From Hofstenia miamia (taxonomy: Eukaryota > Xenacoelomorpha > Acoela): a DNA stretch of 64,000 nt. Both the position numbers and the translations under genes were made by a program. Numbering within the stretch: position 1 is the first letter of the stretch; every line of letters starts with the position of its first letter. The DNA lies in the NCBI GenBank assembly GCA_004352715.1, contig SCFE01000106.1, positions 577,520 through 641,519 of the forward strand. The letters are read 5' to 3'. The notes under the pieces are model-generated. The model was not told the DNA's origin. It saw only the letters and a list, made by a program, of their open reading frames with translations, and did no database searches. This document shows positions 46,991 to 59,250 of the stretch, one piece after another.

Positions 46991-47800
46991 CAAATGAAGG
47001 CATAGATGAACATGGGCAGAAATTTTTGTGCCAAGTCTGACCTTTCCTGACAGCTGTTTATTTTGCCACTAGAAAAACTGAATCAGGACATACTATTAAA
47101 TCTATTCTAGTCTCATATCACTGCTGCAACTGGTCAGAAATGTTTGTTGGTAACTGGCAACGTGTTGAGTTGAGCACTTGCTATCTATCAGCCATTTAAC
47201 AGGTGACCAGTCAAATTTTTATGCACATGCAACCTTAAAAAATTTATTGATTAAATTAGATTAAATATTTATTGAATTTATATATTTTAATATTTGTTAT
47301 TTATTAGTAGCCTTTGTTGTAAATATCTTAGTTATCACAGTAAAATTTTACGTCTGCCTTGCATCATGTATAATATCATTAAGCAACAATAAAAAGTGTT
47401 GGTTTTTTTAATTTTTTCACAAAAAGTTGCTAATGTACGCTTCTTTTAAATCTAATAGTTTCTCAACATTATTGTCATTTAGACAGTTTACATTATAAGT
47501 TAGTGAAAGAACATGACGTATTTTGAGAAACGCGCAATTTAAAAACAAATGCATGTATTCAGTTAAAAAATAAAGCGCAATGCCTTAATAGCAGAGCGGA
47601 CCTGCAATTTCGAAATTAATGCAATTTAAAAATTTCATTAAAATATCGAGCAAAAATATAAACTTCAAAAGTATGCATGCACTTGCAAATATTATCATGA
47701 ATCATGGTAGACAGCCTTGTTGAATAAAGAGCTACTCTGTTATTTTATAAAAAAGCTCGTTTTTTTGCAATTTTGCTGAATATTTTGCAAAATCATGAAA

Positions 47801-47984
47801 GTTATAACACTTACTGGACTGGAACAAATGATCATTTATCAACCACATTTGGCCGATTTCATTCAATCATTTATACATTGCGCTCTTTTATTAGTGAATT
47901 GAAGAGTGGAATTCATAAATGACAGTGAAATCAGACAAATGTTGGTGTTATTATTCATTTGTTTCAGTCCAGTTAGTGTTATAG
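47801..47984. mobile_element. Short palindromic MITE
   Basis: The left end TAACACTTACTGGACTGGAA and right end TTTCAGTCCAGTTAGTGTTA are inverted. Pairing continues inward with indels (CAAATG.. / ..CATTTG, GATTTCA / TGAAATC). About 184 bases, no coding. Possibly bordered by TA. Confidence 0.65.
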
Positions 47985-48619
47985 AAGTGCATGCCAAAAT
48001 ATAAAAAAATATTACTAATTAGACCGGTAATAAAACGGTTCAATTACTAGGTCAACATGTCGAATCGGTAACCAGTAGATATTGGGACCAGACCAGTAAA
48101 CATTTGCAGCACAGTGTCATATTAGTTCTACCTGCTTAATTGTATATTAGCCTAATGATTTTGCTCCTGGGGATAAATATTTTTCATGAGGAGGGAATTA
48201 CCTCACAAAATACCTCCGTAGATTCTTCACTGTCTGTGCCTTAAATAGTGAATCTACTTGTTTCATCTCGAATTCGATTCTAAATATTCAGACAACCTAT
48301 TTGCAAATCCCATTCTAAATTAGAATTCAATTTATAAGGTGGTTTAATTAATAAATTCCATAAAGAAAAAACATTTTTTGTTAATAGTTACTGTTAAGAA
48401 TGACTTTGAAACTTTAGCTGTTTATTTTAAGATAGAAGAATTCAGCTGAAAAAATACGACTTAAGTATTTCACACAAAGTTTTAGAGCATGAAATTTTTT
48501 TTGAAAAAAATTGTGTACGTCGCCAGAATACCAACTAGACTACTAAAACTCAGCTGATTTAATGGCTGAACCAATATGTTATTACATCTTAAGTGCCTGT
48601 ATAAGACATTCCTTTTTCC

Positions 48620-49995
48620 AGACGAATTATAACTGGCAAATACTGCACCATTATTTAAAAGATTGCTTAAATTATAGACCAATTTCAATCCCCTCTCCAA
48701 TCAGAAAAGCGAATTCTTTTTAATCAAATTTATTAAATTTATTAGCATCTTTGCAAATATGATCTTTACTCCAAAGCGCAATATGGTTTTCGTAAAGGAA
48801 TTTCTACTATTGACGCTTAATACAAACTATAGAAAATTGGAGAAAAATCATAGATGTTAATGAATACTCAGCCATTGCCTGTTTAGACATCTCAAAGGTA
48901 TTCGACTCCATTGATTATAGTATATTACTACAAAAGTTAATTTTCTAGGTTTTTGTAATGACAGTATATAGACCTCATTTCTAGTTATTTGTATAATCGT
49001 ATGCAACAAGTTAAACTTAATGAAGTTTTTTTTAAGATTGAATTTGTACTAAAAATGGAGTCCCACTTGGAAAATTTTTGGGTCTTCTACTATTTAATAT
49101 TTGCATAAATGATTTGTACGATTTAACAACATGTGACGTTATTCAATGCAGATTATACCATATCTTAAATTCTAAGAAATCTCCTGAAAAAGTCAGTAAA
49201 CCTCTCCAAAAAATGATACTTCTCTCATTAAATATTTTGCTTCTTTAAGACTAAGAGTGAATTCTTTAAGAACTTAATTCTGCATTATTAAGTCCAAATC
49301 TGCATCTGCTAATACTTCACAATATAAATTAAATTTTCATATAAAGCAAGTTGAGTCCCTTAAATACCTTGGTATTAGTTTTGACTCACTTTTAAAATTT
49401 GAATAGTAGGTAAATCATGTTACAAAAATGGCCATATCGATAAAAGCAATTTAATTAATTTCTCAATAACTTCTAGCCAAAGCAAAAATTCAATTAATTC
49501 ATACTCTAGTATTAAGTCATTTCAACTATGCTAATATACTCTACACAGATATAAATTTCCTAGCGACGTTCTTCAAAATAATTAGCAGTACTTTCCCATA
49601 CAACAAAAATGTCTTTTTTGCCGCAAAATTAATCATTAAGCAAAACAAAAGAACACATATAATTGAGCCAATTAGCTATAAGAAGCAAATAATGAAAAAC
49701 TCATTTCTAAACAGAGCTATAAATATAGGGATGAATTGCCAAAGTGCATCAAACAAATAAATAGACTAAAAAACTTTAAGAATGATATAACAAATATAAA
49801 AAACTGAAAAGGCAAGGTTATAAATTTTACAAATCTGATTACTCTATTAATAGAAACTAGTATTCCTTGTTTTGTATTTCTTTTCTTTGACTCTTTTAGA
49901 ATTGCTATCAATATTAAATTATTGTTTAGCCAATTTCTGAATATAGATTTTTCTTCTTCAACTTTTAATCAAAATCTAATCTACACCGCAGGTGA
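48620..49995 (+). pseudogene. CR1/Jockey-like LINE reverse transcriptase, heavily decayed
   Basis: Across several frames on the + strand: NYRPISIPSPI (48675), AQYGFRKGISTIDAL (48775), SAIACLDISKVFDSIDYSIL (48870), KNGVPLGKFLGLLLFNICIN (49052), ADYTI, then LKYLGISFDSLLKFE (49360) and LVLSHFNYANILYT (49508). The order matches LINE RT blocks. Stops and shifts throughout. The 3' end is shared with 41670-41870. Confidence 0.75.
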
Positions 49996-50018
49996 ATTAA
50001 ATATTATTAATTAAAAAA

Positions 50019-50320
50019 TTTGAAAACTTGGTACATGCTTGCCTTGGTAAAATTTCATATCTGGAATTTGTCAACCTCAAAAACTTCAGGCTGAGTTGCC
50101 TATTCGTCTAGTGGTCTCGTATCCGCAGTGCTTCTTCATAAGCATCATTTGCTTATCTTGGTTCTCATAAAGATTGCAGGAAGCATACATTCTTAATAGC
50201 CATCGAGTGATATTTTTCTACTGGTGGGATTCAAGGCTTGCGCATTCAAATATAGTTTGATCAAACGAACTTCCATGGGATTTAACAATAAAATCACAAC
50301 AGCGAATCATGGAAGTTTGT
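50019..50320 (+). pseudogene. Fragment of the R2-like LINE, second copy
   Basis: Nucleotide similarity to 39895-40215 is plain: AAATTTGAAAA.T.GGTACAT, CTTCAGGCTGA.TTGCCTATTC, GTGGTCT, TGCCTATCTTGG/TGCTTATCTTGG, CATTCAAATATA and AAAATCACAA.AGC. It covers the region after the RT core. Diverged by indels; ends against the (TA)n gap. Confidence 0.75.
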
Positions 50321-50386
50321 GATAATCAGCTATGGGAAAGAATGCAGAAAAAAGGGGAAAGAAGTAGTCGAGACAACGACAGATTG

Positions 50387-50387
<1 letters not shown>

Positions 50388-50417
<30 letters not shown>

Positions 50418-50584
50418 NNNNNNNNNNNNNNNNNNNNNNNNNNNNNNNNNNNNNNNNNNNNNNNNNNNNNNNNNNNNNNNNNNNNNNNNNNNNNNNNNNN
50501 NNNNNNNNNNNNNNNNNNNNNNNNNNNNNNNNNNNNNNNNNNNNNNNNNNNNNNNNNNNNNNNNNNNNNNNNNNNNNNNNNNNN

Positions 50585-50614
<30 letters not shown>
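50388..50614. repeat. (TA)n microsatellite with assembly gap
   Basis: TA tracts on both sides of a run of n (50418-50584). True length unknown. Confidence 0.9.
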
Positions 50615-50617
<3 letters not shown>

Positions 50618-50887
50618 TTTACTAAATAGAATGTCTTACAAATTACTGTCTGTATTTTATGGGTCTTACAACAGATAAAAATTTAGCAAATTTTAGCAAT
50701 GATAAATTTAGTTTATATCTTCTTTTGGGCTTAGGCTTGGCTGCAAAGATTTTCCGAAACATAAACTTCAATTCGAAATATTTAGCGCCTTGGATCACTC
50801 TTCAATCAAATGGTAATTAACATTAATCACTTTCCGATAAAGAAAATCTAAATTATATAATATTTATCAAATATTTATCAATAAATA

Positions 50888-51449
50888 TGTGGGGGCTCCC
50901 ATCGCTAGCTCCTCACGAAACGCTAAAACTTGTATGGTACCGACCAGATCTGGTCCAGAAGCCCTGGTAAGAAAATTGCCACAAAGTCAAAAGGGTAGGA
51001 TACAGACTTGGCACCATCAACACCCCCGATTGACAGCAGAAGCCTTTAAGCTTCCTACGTTGCCTGTCTCTGCATGCTCTGAAAGGTTGTGGTGGCAGGT
51101 CTTAATGTACCGTACATACCAACATTTACTCTTATACGACTTGTAACAGCCCTCCACTATACAGTTCCAGCTATTAGCATGCGCTTCGCTATTGGAGATC
51201 TGCGTATGGTCATCCCTGACATGACGATTGAGAGATTTTTGCTCTCAGAACATACGCTCACACTCCGTGCAAAGTAGGTGTCTCGTACTGGCATGTGTAA
51301 GCCTTGGCACTTTTGCGAAAACCGCGCCAGAAAATCTCCTTTAGATTCGTGTCACCATTGATCAGACCTGCAAGTTTATGAATTGCTTCAATGCCTTTAT
51401 TATCCCTAAAGCATAATGTAGTCAACGTGGAAAATATTTGAGACTCTCC
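50888..51449. other. GC-richer flank of the LINE pair
   Basis: Base composition resembles the adjacent LINE halves. A - strand frame at 51452-51258 (ESQIFSTLTTLCFRDNKGIE) is open but not recognised. Probably LINE 3' sequence continuing on the - strand. Confidence 0.35.
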
Positions 51450-52240
51450 CAAAGTCCATTAACTACTGTACATCAAGTACCAAACGCTTCCCTAGCACTG
51501 ACTTTTTCGTGAACTTATGCTGTGGTCATTACCTTCACAAACTATTGATGCCTTGGTTATTGCTAACTCAAGGGGCTGGTCACTATTGATGCTTTCACTG
51601 TGCGACATCATAAGGCTAACAAATGTTAAGTGCTTGTGTGCTACTATTGTGCGCAGTTGTTGGAAAGGCATAAGTCCATGAACCTTATCCTTGATTAGTC
51701 TATGCCAAAGTGAGACGCCACAAAAGACCCTTTTACAGGTGTTTCCTAGCCGCTTCTGCCCACGTCTCGCAAGCGTAGGTCAGTGTGGGTACCATAGCGC
51801 CTCGTAAGAGAAGGTAAGAGAGTGCCTTGCCAAATCCGTTCTGACGTGCTAGTCTCCGATAACGTAGGATTTTGCCTACAGCACCATTGCACCGATGTCT
51901 AGCTTCAGAGAGTGCGGTCCCAGCAGTGCTGATAATCAAGCCTAAACACTTGAACTCTGACACAAATTCAATGTCCTTTCTAGAGGCATGAGCTCTGTCA
52001 GAAGTTCTTCCCGATGCCCTAGATAACCACATGCAATTGGTCTTTGGCACAGAGATATTAATACCTAGTTGTGCTAGAACTGTAACTAGACCATCGATAT
52101 AGCTCTGTATTTGTTCCGCAGACCTTCCGAAAAGACAGGGATCATCCGCATATTCGATGTGTTTAAGTTCCACTTCACCTTTTTTAAAGAAGAGTTAAAA
52201 ACAATTCTTTGGGGGTTACATATCTGCATGCCAATCAAGA
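51450..52240 (-). pseudogene. LINE reverse transcriptase, C-terminal half (sense on - strand)
   Basis: Open frame 52173-51733: ELKHIEYADDPCLFGRS carries the YADD catalytic motif, followed by LGINISVPKTNCMWLSRASG, EFKCLGLIISTAG, ALSEARHRCNGAVGKI and GAMVPTLTYACETW. After a frameshift, the C-terminal region (RVFCGVSLWHRLIKDKVHGL) goes on to about 51480. Markedly more GC-rich than its surroundings. It faces the endonuclease/RT half at 52250-53760, of which it appears to be the missing part. Confidence 0.8.
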
Positions 52241-52249
52241 AGTAAATTC

Positions 52250-53760
52250 CTTTTGGCAGGGTACTTCAACTGCACAATTGGAAAATCCATGAACCCCATC
52301 CCAGGTGTAATTGGAAATTTTGCTACAGCAGTTCATAATTCACCGAACGGCTATACGCTGGTACACTTCTTGGTTGACCAGAAGCTAGCTCTGGCAAACA
52401 CATTCTTCAGGCACAAATTTGTGCATAATACTTCATAGACCCATTCGGGCACAGGTGTGCGGGCACTACTGGACTATTTTATAGCTCAAAAAGAGTGATG
52501 AAGAATGTTAGGGATGTTAGAGCTTGGCGAGGTATGGATCTTGACTCGGACCATGACATGATGATCATGGATCCCCTGCTTTTACCAAAAAAGGATTGCT
52601 GCAGTGGGAACAGTCAATAACATACGGGCACGCAACCCCAGTGGTCTCTCCTGCAACTCCCATTCGTAAGGAAAGCTTATGAAGGAAGCCTTAGGCAATT
52701 TTTGTCTAAACCGAACTGGGATATGAATCACGGTTGATTGCATGCACAGTGCACTAAAAACCCTTCCTCAGAATTTTCAAATTTCAAAAGTAAACCCAGT
52801 CTACGAGTGTAAGGAAGTAAGGGCGTCGGTTGATCACAAGCGTGCTATGAAACGTGTGCTTTTGAGTTGCAATGACACAATATGTCAAAGGAACTATTTC
52901 AGAACGACAAGGGCAGTGAAAAACTGCATCAGGCAACGTAAACTGGCCATCCTTACGGAAGCATTAGATACCCTTGATGAAACGGAGATGGCGCCGACTG
53001 GTGCGGCATCAAGAGTTGTATCCAAGAGATTTTCAGAGTAAAACATGATAGGTGGCCTGACAATAAAGCCAAAGCTAAGCCAATGAAGTTCACTAAACAT
53101 TTCTCGCAAGTGTTTAAAGAGTCTGCCACGGATGTAGATACAAAAGAGATTCATAAATAAGCTGGATGGTTGAATCGCCAATGAAGCTTCGCAGAGGTTC
53201 AATAGGCCATAGATTCGTTAATACCGCACAAAGTGCTTGGTCGCAACGGGCTTCGAGGGGAATCCTTCAGATATAGAGACAGTGCGCTTATCAAAAACCT
53301 TACAGAAGACGTTGCACAAGTATTTAGTTATGAGAAATATGCAAGGGAATGCTGCAATGCAGAACTTATCTTCTTGCATAAAAAGGGTTCCAGGTCTGTC
53401 CCTAACAATTACCGCACCATCTTCCTATTGGATGTTGGAGGAAAAATCTTTCAAAATATCTGTATAGCAAGCTGGAGCAATTGCTGAGTAATAAACGTAC
53501 GCTCCCACGAACTCAATTTGGTTTTAGATCAGGCAAGCCTACTGTGAAGGCCATTCATGTGCTGAGGCAACTCCAGGAGGCAGCTAGATTACGAAAGAAA
53601 ACCTTCTTGCGTGTTTTATTTATCTTCAAAAGGCTTTTAACTCAGCTCTAAGACAAATAATTTGGCAGTGTTTAGCAGCAAATGGTGTTCCAAAACGGAT
53701 AATCTATCAATATTTTTTTAGTGGGGTTACTGAAGAAGTCAACAGACTAAATCAGTGAGT
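52250..53760 (+). pseudogene. LINE endonuclease and N-terminal RT (sense on + strand)
   Basis: AP-endonuclease end: GYFNCTIGK, GNFATAVHNSPNGYTLVHFL, ANTFFRHKFVHNTS, a degenerate LDYFI, then RDVRAWRGMDLDSDHDMM. RT start: LIFLHKKGSRSVPNNYRTIF, LLDVGGKIF, TQFGFRSGKPTVKAI.VLRQLQEA, then a shifted A-block and LAANGVPKRIIYQYFF. Similarity is to the LINE group often annotated as craniofacial-development-protein-2-like (RTE-related). It stops before the QG and YADD blocks. Confidence 0.78.
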
Positions 53761-54350
53761 GAAACCACGATCCGGTTCCCGACCATACCCCTAGAAGTGT
53801 ACCTGGCCGGATTGATCTTGAAAACCTCTGACGACCCCGGGCACGGAGAGGGCTGACCTGTGTTGAGACTGATCAGCAGAGTGAAGCCGAAGGCCGAACT
53901 TCAGTTGAGAGGGTTGCGCCTCTCCCGCTTTGGCCAACCAAGGCTACTAACGGTGATAACTAAGAGAGTGCCTGCTAGCTGCTATAAATATCCGACAGTT
54001 ATATTGGAGTACGCTGGTGTATTCACTGAATGCAAAGCATCTAGTGAATGAAGTATCCAGTTAAAAGGCATGTTGGATCATAACTACCTGTAACACAGCA
54101 AAGCTGCCTCACAGGAAGGCACAGCAAACGCTGGCCTTGGCCTATCTCATAGGACAGAAACAGAGAGTTTCCTTTCTGTATGACTGCAATATGAGACTCA
54201 CCCTAACTGGTGCCAGTAGCAGTTTTGCTAACAGTGTTTCCACTGTGTAGTCGTCTGTCTCCACAACACTAGAACAGACAGGCTTCTCGACCGTTACCGC
54301 AACCATATGTACAAAGTACACATGGTGGCACCTTCTGTACCCTGATTATT
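53761..54350. other. GC-richer non-coding block after the LINE
   Basis: Includes CGACCCCGGGCACGGAGAGG-like sequence and several C/G-rich runs unlike the AT-rich DNA that starts at 54350. No protein match. Either further LINE sequence (UTR or ORF1) or the remnant of an element into which the LINE inserted. Confidence 0.35.
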
Positions 54351-54779
54351 TCATTCTTTAAATTTGAGGACCACTTCAGCGTCTAAACATAAACATCATT
54401 ATTTATTAAAATTACTTTAGTAAAAACATTGAATAAAGACATGTAATTACACAATGTCTTCTTGCTTGTATTATGTATTTATTGTTCATTTTTATTATAT
54501 TATATTATGAAATATTCCAGTTTTAAAGTAAGCCCATTTATTTTTTAGCCTGTAGTTGTATTGATTTGGGCTCTCGTTATTCTTGTTTTTTATGCTATTT
54601 TATTTTTCAATTAACGCTTCAAAAATTTACATCTGCAAATTAATAAATCCTTATTTCACTATTGACCTGCAATAGTAACTTATAATACTTGTCATATGTT
54701 TTTTATGTTGCCTAACTTATCTCCTTTTTATATTCATTAATACTATGAAGGTCTTTTGTTATACTTGACACACTTTCGT

Positions 54780-55060
54780 TTTATTATTCAATAGATTTTC
54801 AAACATAAAGCATCAATCAATGGTCTTAAGTTGCGTTGCTGACCTAATTGGGTTTTCACTTTTGACCAATAATCTATTATGTTCTCAAATTTATAAATAT
54901 ATATATGATAATTATACTCTTTCAAAACAGTATTTCGACTTAGCCTGAGACATAGCACTTCAGACGCAATTGTATCATATACCAAAGAAATTAAATGCAA
55001 TCTAAAAGATAACTTTACTTATTCTGTAACAATTGATAAAATAGACTGACTTTTAAAAAA
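54780..55060 (+). pseudogene. Possible LINE reverse transcriptase fragment
   Basis: With a shift, the + strand reads IYDNYTLSK then TVFRLSLRHSTSDAIVSYTK and EIKCNLKDNFTYSVTID. This resembles the 'GFR.GHST.DAI......N......F' stretch before the RT catalytic block. Short and decayed. Confidence 0.4.
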
Positions 55061-55964
55061 ATTATATAGAAAAGAAATCGTTAATAAAGCTATAGACTTG
55101 ACAACAGCATTTCTAAAAGCAGAAAATATAGAACACTATTTTCTCAAAACCTGTAAACTATAGTTAAGTAAAATCAAATTCTATAAAGAATAGTACTCTC
55201 GGTCTAGATATTTGAATGTTGAATGTAAATAGTTATAGGCTGATCTGACCAAAGAGTTTTCACAAAATTGACAGTTTTTTTACTGTTCATATCTGAAAGT
55301 TACTGCTTGATCTCTTCCTTATATAATTGACTAGAAAATCACAATAACAAAAAATTGCAACACTTGAAAATAGCGCAATTCCTGATCAGTAGTGCAATTT
55401 TAAAATTAAAGTAAAAATTCATTGGATTGGGCAGGTTTCTTAAAGCAGTCATTCTTTTTATAATCTCACGAACATTTTTAGCAAAAGTTCTCTACACTCT
55501 TTTAAAGGGTAATCAGGAGAGAAAATATTGAAGAGACCGGTAGTTTCTAAAGTATTATACGCTCTATATATTGTGTTTCAATTTATTGTAATAGTGATAC
55601 AAAAATTTGGAAGTTAGCTTCTCAAATTGTAGTTTTCTTCAACTGAAGATATTCAACATTGTCCCATATATTTTGTGTTGAATTTAGGAGACAATTATAA
55701 TGTTTAGCTACGTTGTTCTTAGTATTTAAGACTACTGTTATACTACATGATTGGTCAAATGTACAGGAGTCTAGTCCTAAATAAAAAAATATAGAAAAAT
55801 AGACCTTAAAATGTATTTCACGACATTACTGAGACCAAAGTTAGACCAATTGAATTAACAGATTTTCTTTTTGCATGCTGATTTTGCTTTTTATCTTTGT
55901 TGTCCAGGAGGGGTTGCCTGACCTTCCAGGGGGTTTGTCCCCTCAAGCACCCCATGGCAACGGT

Positions 55965-56826
55965 ATTGGCTACTAATATTTATGTAATTAAGAATAGAAG
56001 AAATGAATCAACATTAGAAAGTATTAAGATATGTAACAACATCATTCAGGAATCACCAAAAATGAAATATTTGGGAGTAATATTTGATAATAACTTAAAT
56101 TTTGAAGACGAGGCAAACAACATTATAAATAAAATGGCGCATGGTATAAGATCAATTCAAAAAATTGGAAAGTTTATACCAATAGAATGGAAGGTAATAC
56201 TCTTTTGATTGCTTGTTTTATCCCATGTCTATTACTCTTCTTATTTATTAACGAACTTAAATAAAAAGGCAAAATCGAAATTAGAGAAATTATTTAAATG
56301 GGAAATAAACATAATTAGCAACAAAAATAAAAAGGAAATAATGTGTAAATATCATCTAAGATTATTAGAAGCTCTTCAAAATATTAGATGTTTATCGATA
56401 TTTTGGAAAAGAAATTCGAACATTCCTAATCATTTAAATCAAAGAACAATTACATTTGGTAAAACTAAGTATAATAGAAAAGTAATGAAGAACGAATTCC
56501 TAAATTATTCAATATCGGTATGGAACAAATTGGATTACAGTACAAGAAGTGAAAAAAATTGTACAATATTTAAGAAGTTGAAAAACATGATTACACAACA
56601 AAATATCAATTATCTGACTAATTATAGAATAAGATGTGCAGCTCAAGAACAATAAGCAAAATATTTATTAAGTTATATGTAATTTATAAACTTAACCAAG
56701 AAACAAACATTTACTGACATAACAAAGCTCATATGAAGAAAGTTGCATTATTTATGTTCTTAATAAGTTTGTAAACTTAATACATGTATATGTACATGAA
56801 AACTTAAATATATGTTGTTGTTGTTA
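55965..56826 (+). pseudogene. APE-type LINE, 5'-truncated, copy 2
   Basis: Nearly identical at nucleotide level to 36231-36990: MKYLGVIFDNNLNFEDEANN, RSIQKIGKFIPIEWKVILF, then a stop (56206-56208), SKLEKLFKWEINIISNKNKK, SIFWKRNSNIPNHLNQRTIT and, in this copy only, an intact end YLTNYRIRCAAQEQ. It ends in a short (TTG)n. It supplies the native C-terminus that copy 1 has lost to a small deletion. Confidence 0.8.
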
Positions 56827-56879
56827 ATCATATCATCTGCCTAGTGATAAATTTTCTATTTTTTTTACATTTTGGGTTA

Positions 56880-57265
56880 CGTCATCTCATAGCTTGCAAA
56901 TAGGATGGGACCTAGAAATATGCTCTAGGCACCCCACGGTTAGCTATAATGTTTTGATTTTTACTATTAACTATAACTCTTAGCTGTCGATTTATTAAAT
57001 TAATAGCTTTGTTATCAAAGTTATAATACGTTAATCTATCTTTTAAAATGTCAAACGCATTGCTTAAATCAAGAAAGGCAAGACAGCTACATTTATTAAG
57101 TTCTAAGTTAGATTTTATTTGTTCTGATTGTGCTAAAATTGCATCTTGAATGCTATAACCATTACGAAAACCAAATTATTTTTTCGATATAATATTTTCA
57201 GATTTTAAATAAGTGTTTATTTGATAATTTAGTAATTTCTCGAACAGTTTACTAAAAGCATGGCT
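56880..57265 (-). pseudogene. LINE reverse transcriptase core fragment
   Basis: On the - strand: LFEKLLNYQINTYLKSENII, FGFRNGYSIQDAILAQSEQI, CLAFLDLSNAFDILKDRLTY, NFDNKAINLI, then ANRGVPRA. It contains the A block (FLDLSNAFD) and the start of the B block (RGVP). Stops inside. K/N-rich codon use resembles the neighbouring APE LINE, whose two copies here both lack this part. Confidence 0.75.
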
Positions 57266-59250
57266 AATACAAATGATAATAATAATAAAATAATAATAAT
57301 AGGCGAGGACATTTCGAAACCATGAAAAGCAAATTCAATCTGAAGAAAGCTTTATTAGTGAATTTTATTATTGTTTAAAATTCTTTCAAGTATTCACAAA
57401 ATTGCGCAATCGCTTAATAAACACCCCTTGCATTTTTGTATGGGCCACATTAAGAAAAGCAGTGTTAGAAATATCGTCCACGAGCAATCAGCAAGTTCAA
57501 ATTTAAGAACAATGCTTCTTGGGACTATTATTTACAAAGTTCCACTACACTACCAAAGGAATTCGTATTTACATACTCACTTCAAACTCAATCCTCATAA
57601 AGAAACATCCCGGAATAAGGGATAAAGAAAAGGCATCAGATTGTGAATCTAAACTACTTTTATTAACAATGATTCTAAACAAATGACATCTTATAAACAT
57701 ATTCATCGCCAAAACGTCTGCTAAAATAAAATTGTCTAAATGATGTTATGAAGCATTTTTCTGCTGAAATCTTCCATAAACCAACAGTTAATGGTCTCTC
57801 TAGTGAAGCGGTTTGTTACTACTTTTCTGTGGAATTTTATTGTATTGTTGTTGTAAACTGCAGTGCCGTTTCCAAGGTTATCAATGGGAACAATGTTTAG
57901 ATTTTGCCAAGTATCTCTGTCTAAAAATAGAGTTTAAGTCTGAGTTAATACGTACGGTATCATCAGTGGAAAGATTGAAACAAAGCAAAAATTATTGTGG
58001 CAGTCTGGGGTGATATCAGTATATGTACCCTGCACTGGGGTCTTAATTTTGCAATATTTTGAAAGTTTTTGGAGGGGATCGAAACAGTGATGCGGGTGCG
58101 GGCCCACTCACTGCGGGTGAGGTGCAATGCGGTTATAAAAAATTACATCCGCGTCCATCTATGGCCATGAATTAACTCAAACAACGATTAAAATCTATAT
58201 TAGAAAATCTGTAAATGCCTACTATGATTTATAATGGTTTAAAAGAAGAAATATATACACAGTCGACAATCAAAACGTAAGCATACATTTTTTATTAGTT
58301 GCAATTTTATCTAAAGCTATGTAAATTACTCGAAAGCTTAAATTTTTAATAACTTCTTAAATGTATGAACTTTTTACAGTCAGTATATTTTAATTGCGAA
58401 AATGGAGTAAATTTCTACACATAGTAATGCATTGGTGATAAGAGCTTATTATAATAAAAATATGTTTCTTCTACTCAAGTTAATTCAAAATTATATTATT
58501 AAATTTTTTACAATAGTTTGATATTTGGGATTGAATTAGCGTTTGGCTGAGTAGACATATTTATATATTGAACTTAAAAAATATTATATCTTTTTTGTCA
58601 AACTATACCATAAGCATATGTACAGTAACAAAAAATTTGATTTGAAGGTTTCATACCACCTGCTTAATGATGATGTCGAAGAGGCTGGAGTAATTGATCT
58701 TGAAATGGTTTATACTATTTTGTACATAAATATTGTCCTTAGAAGTGGGGGAGATTCACAAAATGATTATTTTTAACTCTATTTCTACTAGCGTTACTTT
58801 TATGTAATAAATCGATTTGTAATCATTTTTGAACAATTGTATTCAAGCCTGTTAAGAAATATTGAAAGCCGTTTACATGGACACATCTTTGGGGTTGGGC
58901 CCCTCTCATGCAATGATGAAGATTTGAACTTATTCATGTGCCTAAAGTACATATAAATGAGAACTTTTTCAATAAGAGATCCGATTTTTGTAAAATATTC
59001 AAATTCCTTCCATACCTAGTGTTCTATTAATTTATGTCATTACTTCTGTTAGTAGTTATTTATGCATATCACTGTTGTAATTACTGCTAGTGACTGACAG
59101 TGACATCCATCTTGAAGAAAACTTTTCATTTAAAATGTAGTAGTTAAATACTAAGTATTTATAAATATTAAAAACTGCTGATCAGCAGTAATGACGTCAA
59201 CAAAAAAATTAGTAATGGGATTAGTTTACAAAATCTCAAATTCTTTTAAA
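57266..59250. other. Intergenic, little recognised
   Basis: An (AAT)n tract lies at about 57270-57302. Open frames at 57371-57625 and 57813-58013 have no recognised family. GC-rich GTGCGGG/GCGGTTATAAA sequence at 58090-58160 resembles the end of the 12.1 kb hAT MITE. Otherwise plain AT-rich DNA. Confidence 0.45.
58085..58162. repeat. Degenerate end of a GCGG-type hAT MITE
   Basis: GATGCGGGTGCGGGCCC, then TGCGGTTATAAAAAATTACATCCGCGTCCATCT. This resembles the right side of 12105-12459 (GCGGTTGCGGGTACATGAAACTGTATCCGCGCACACCT). No matching left end found. Confidence 0.5.
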
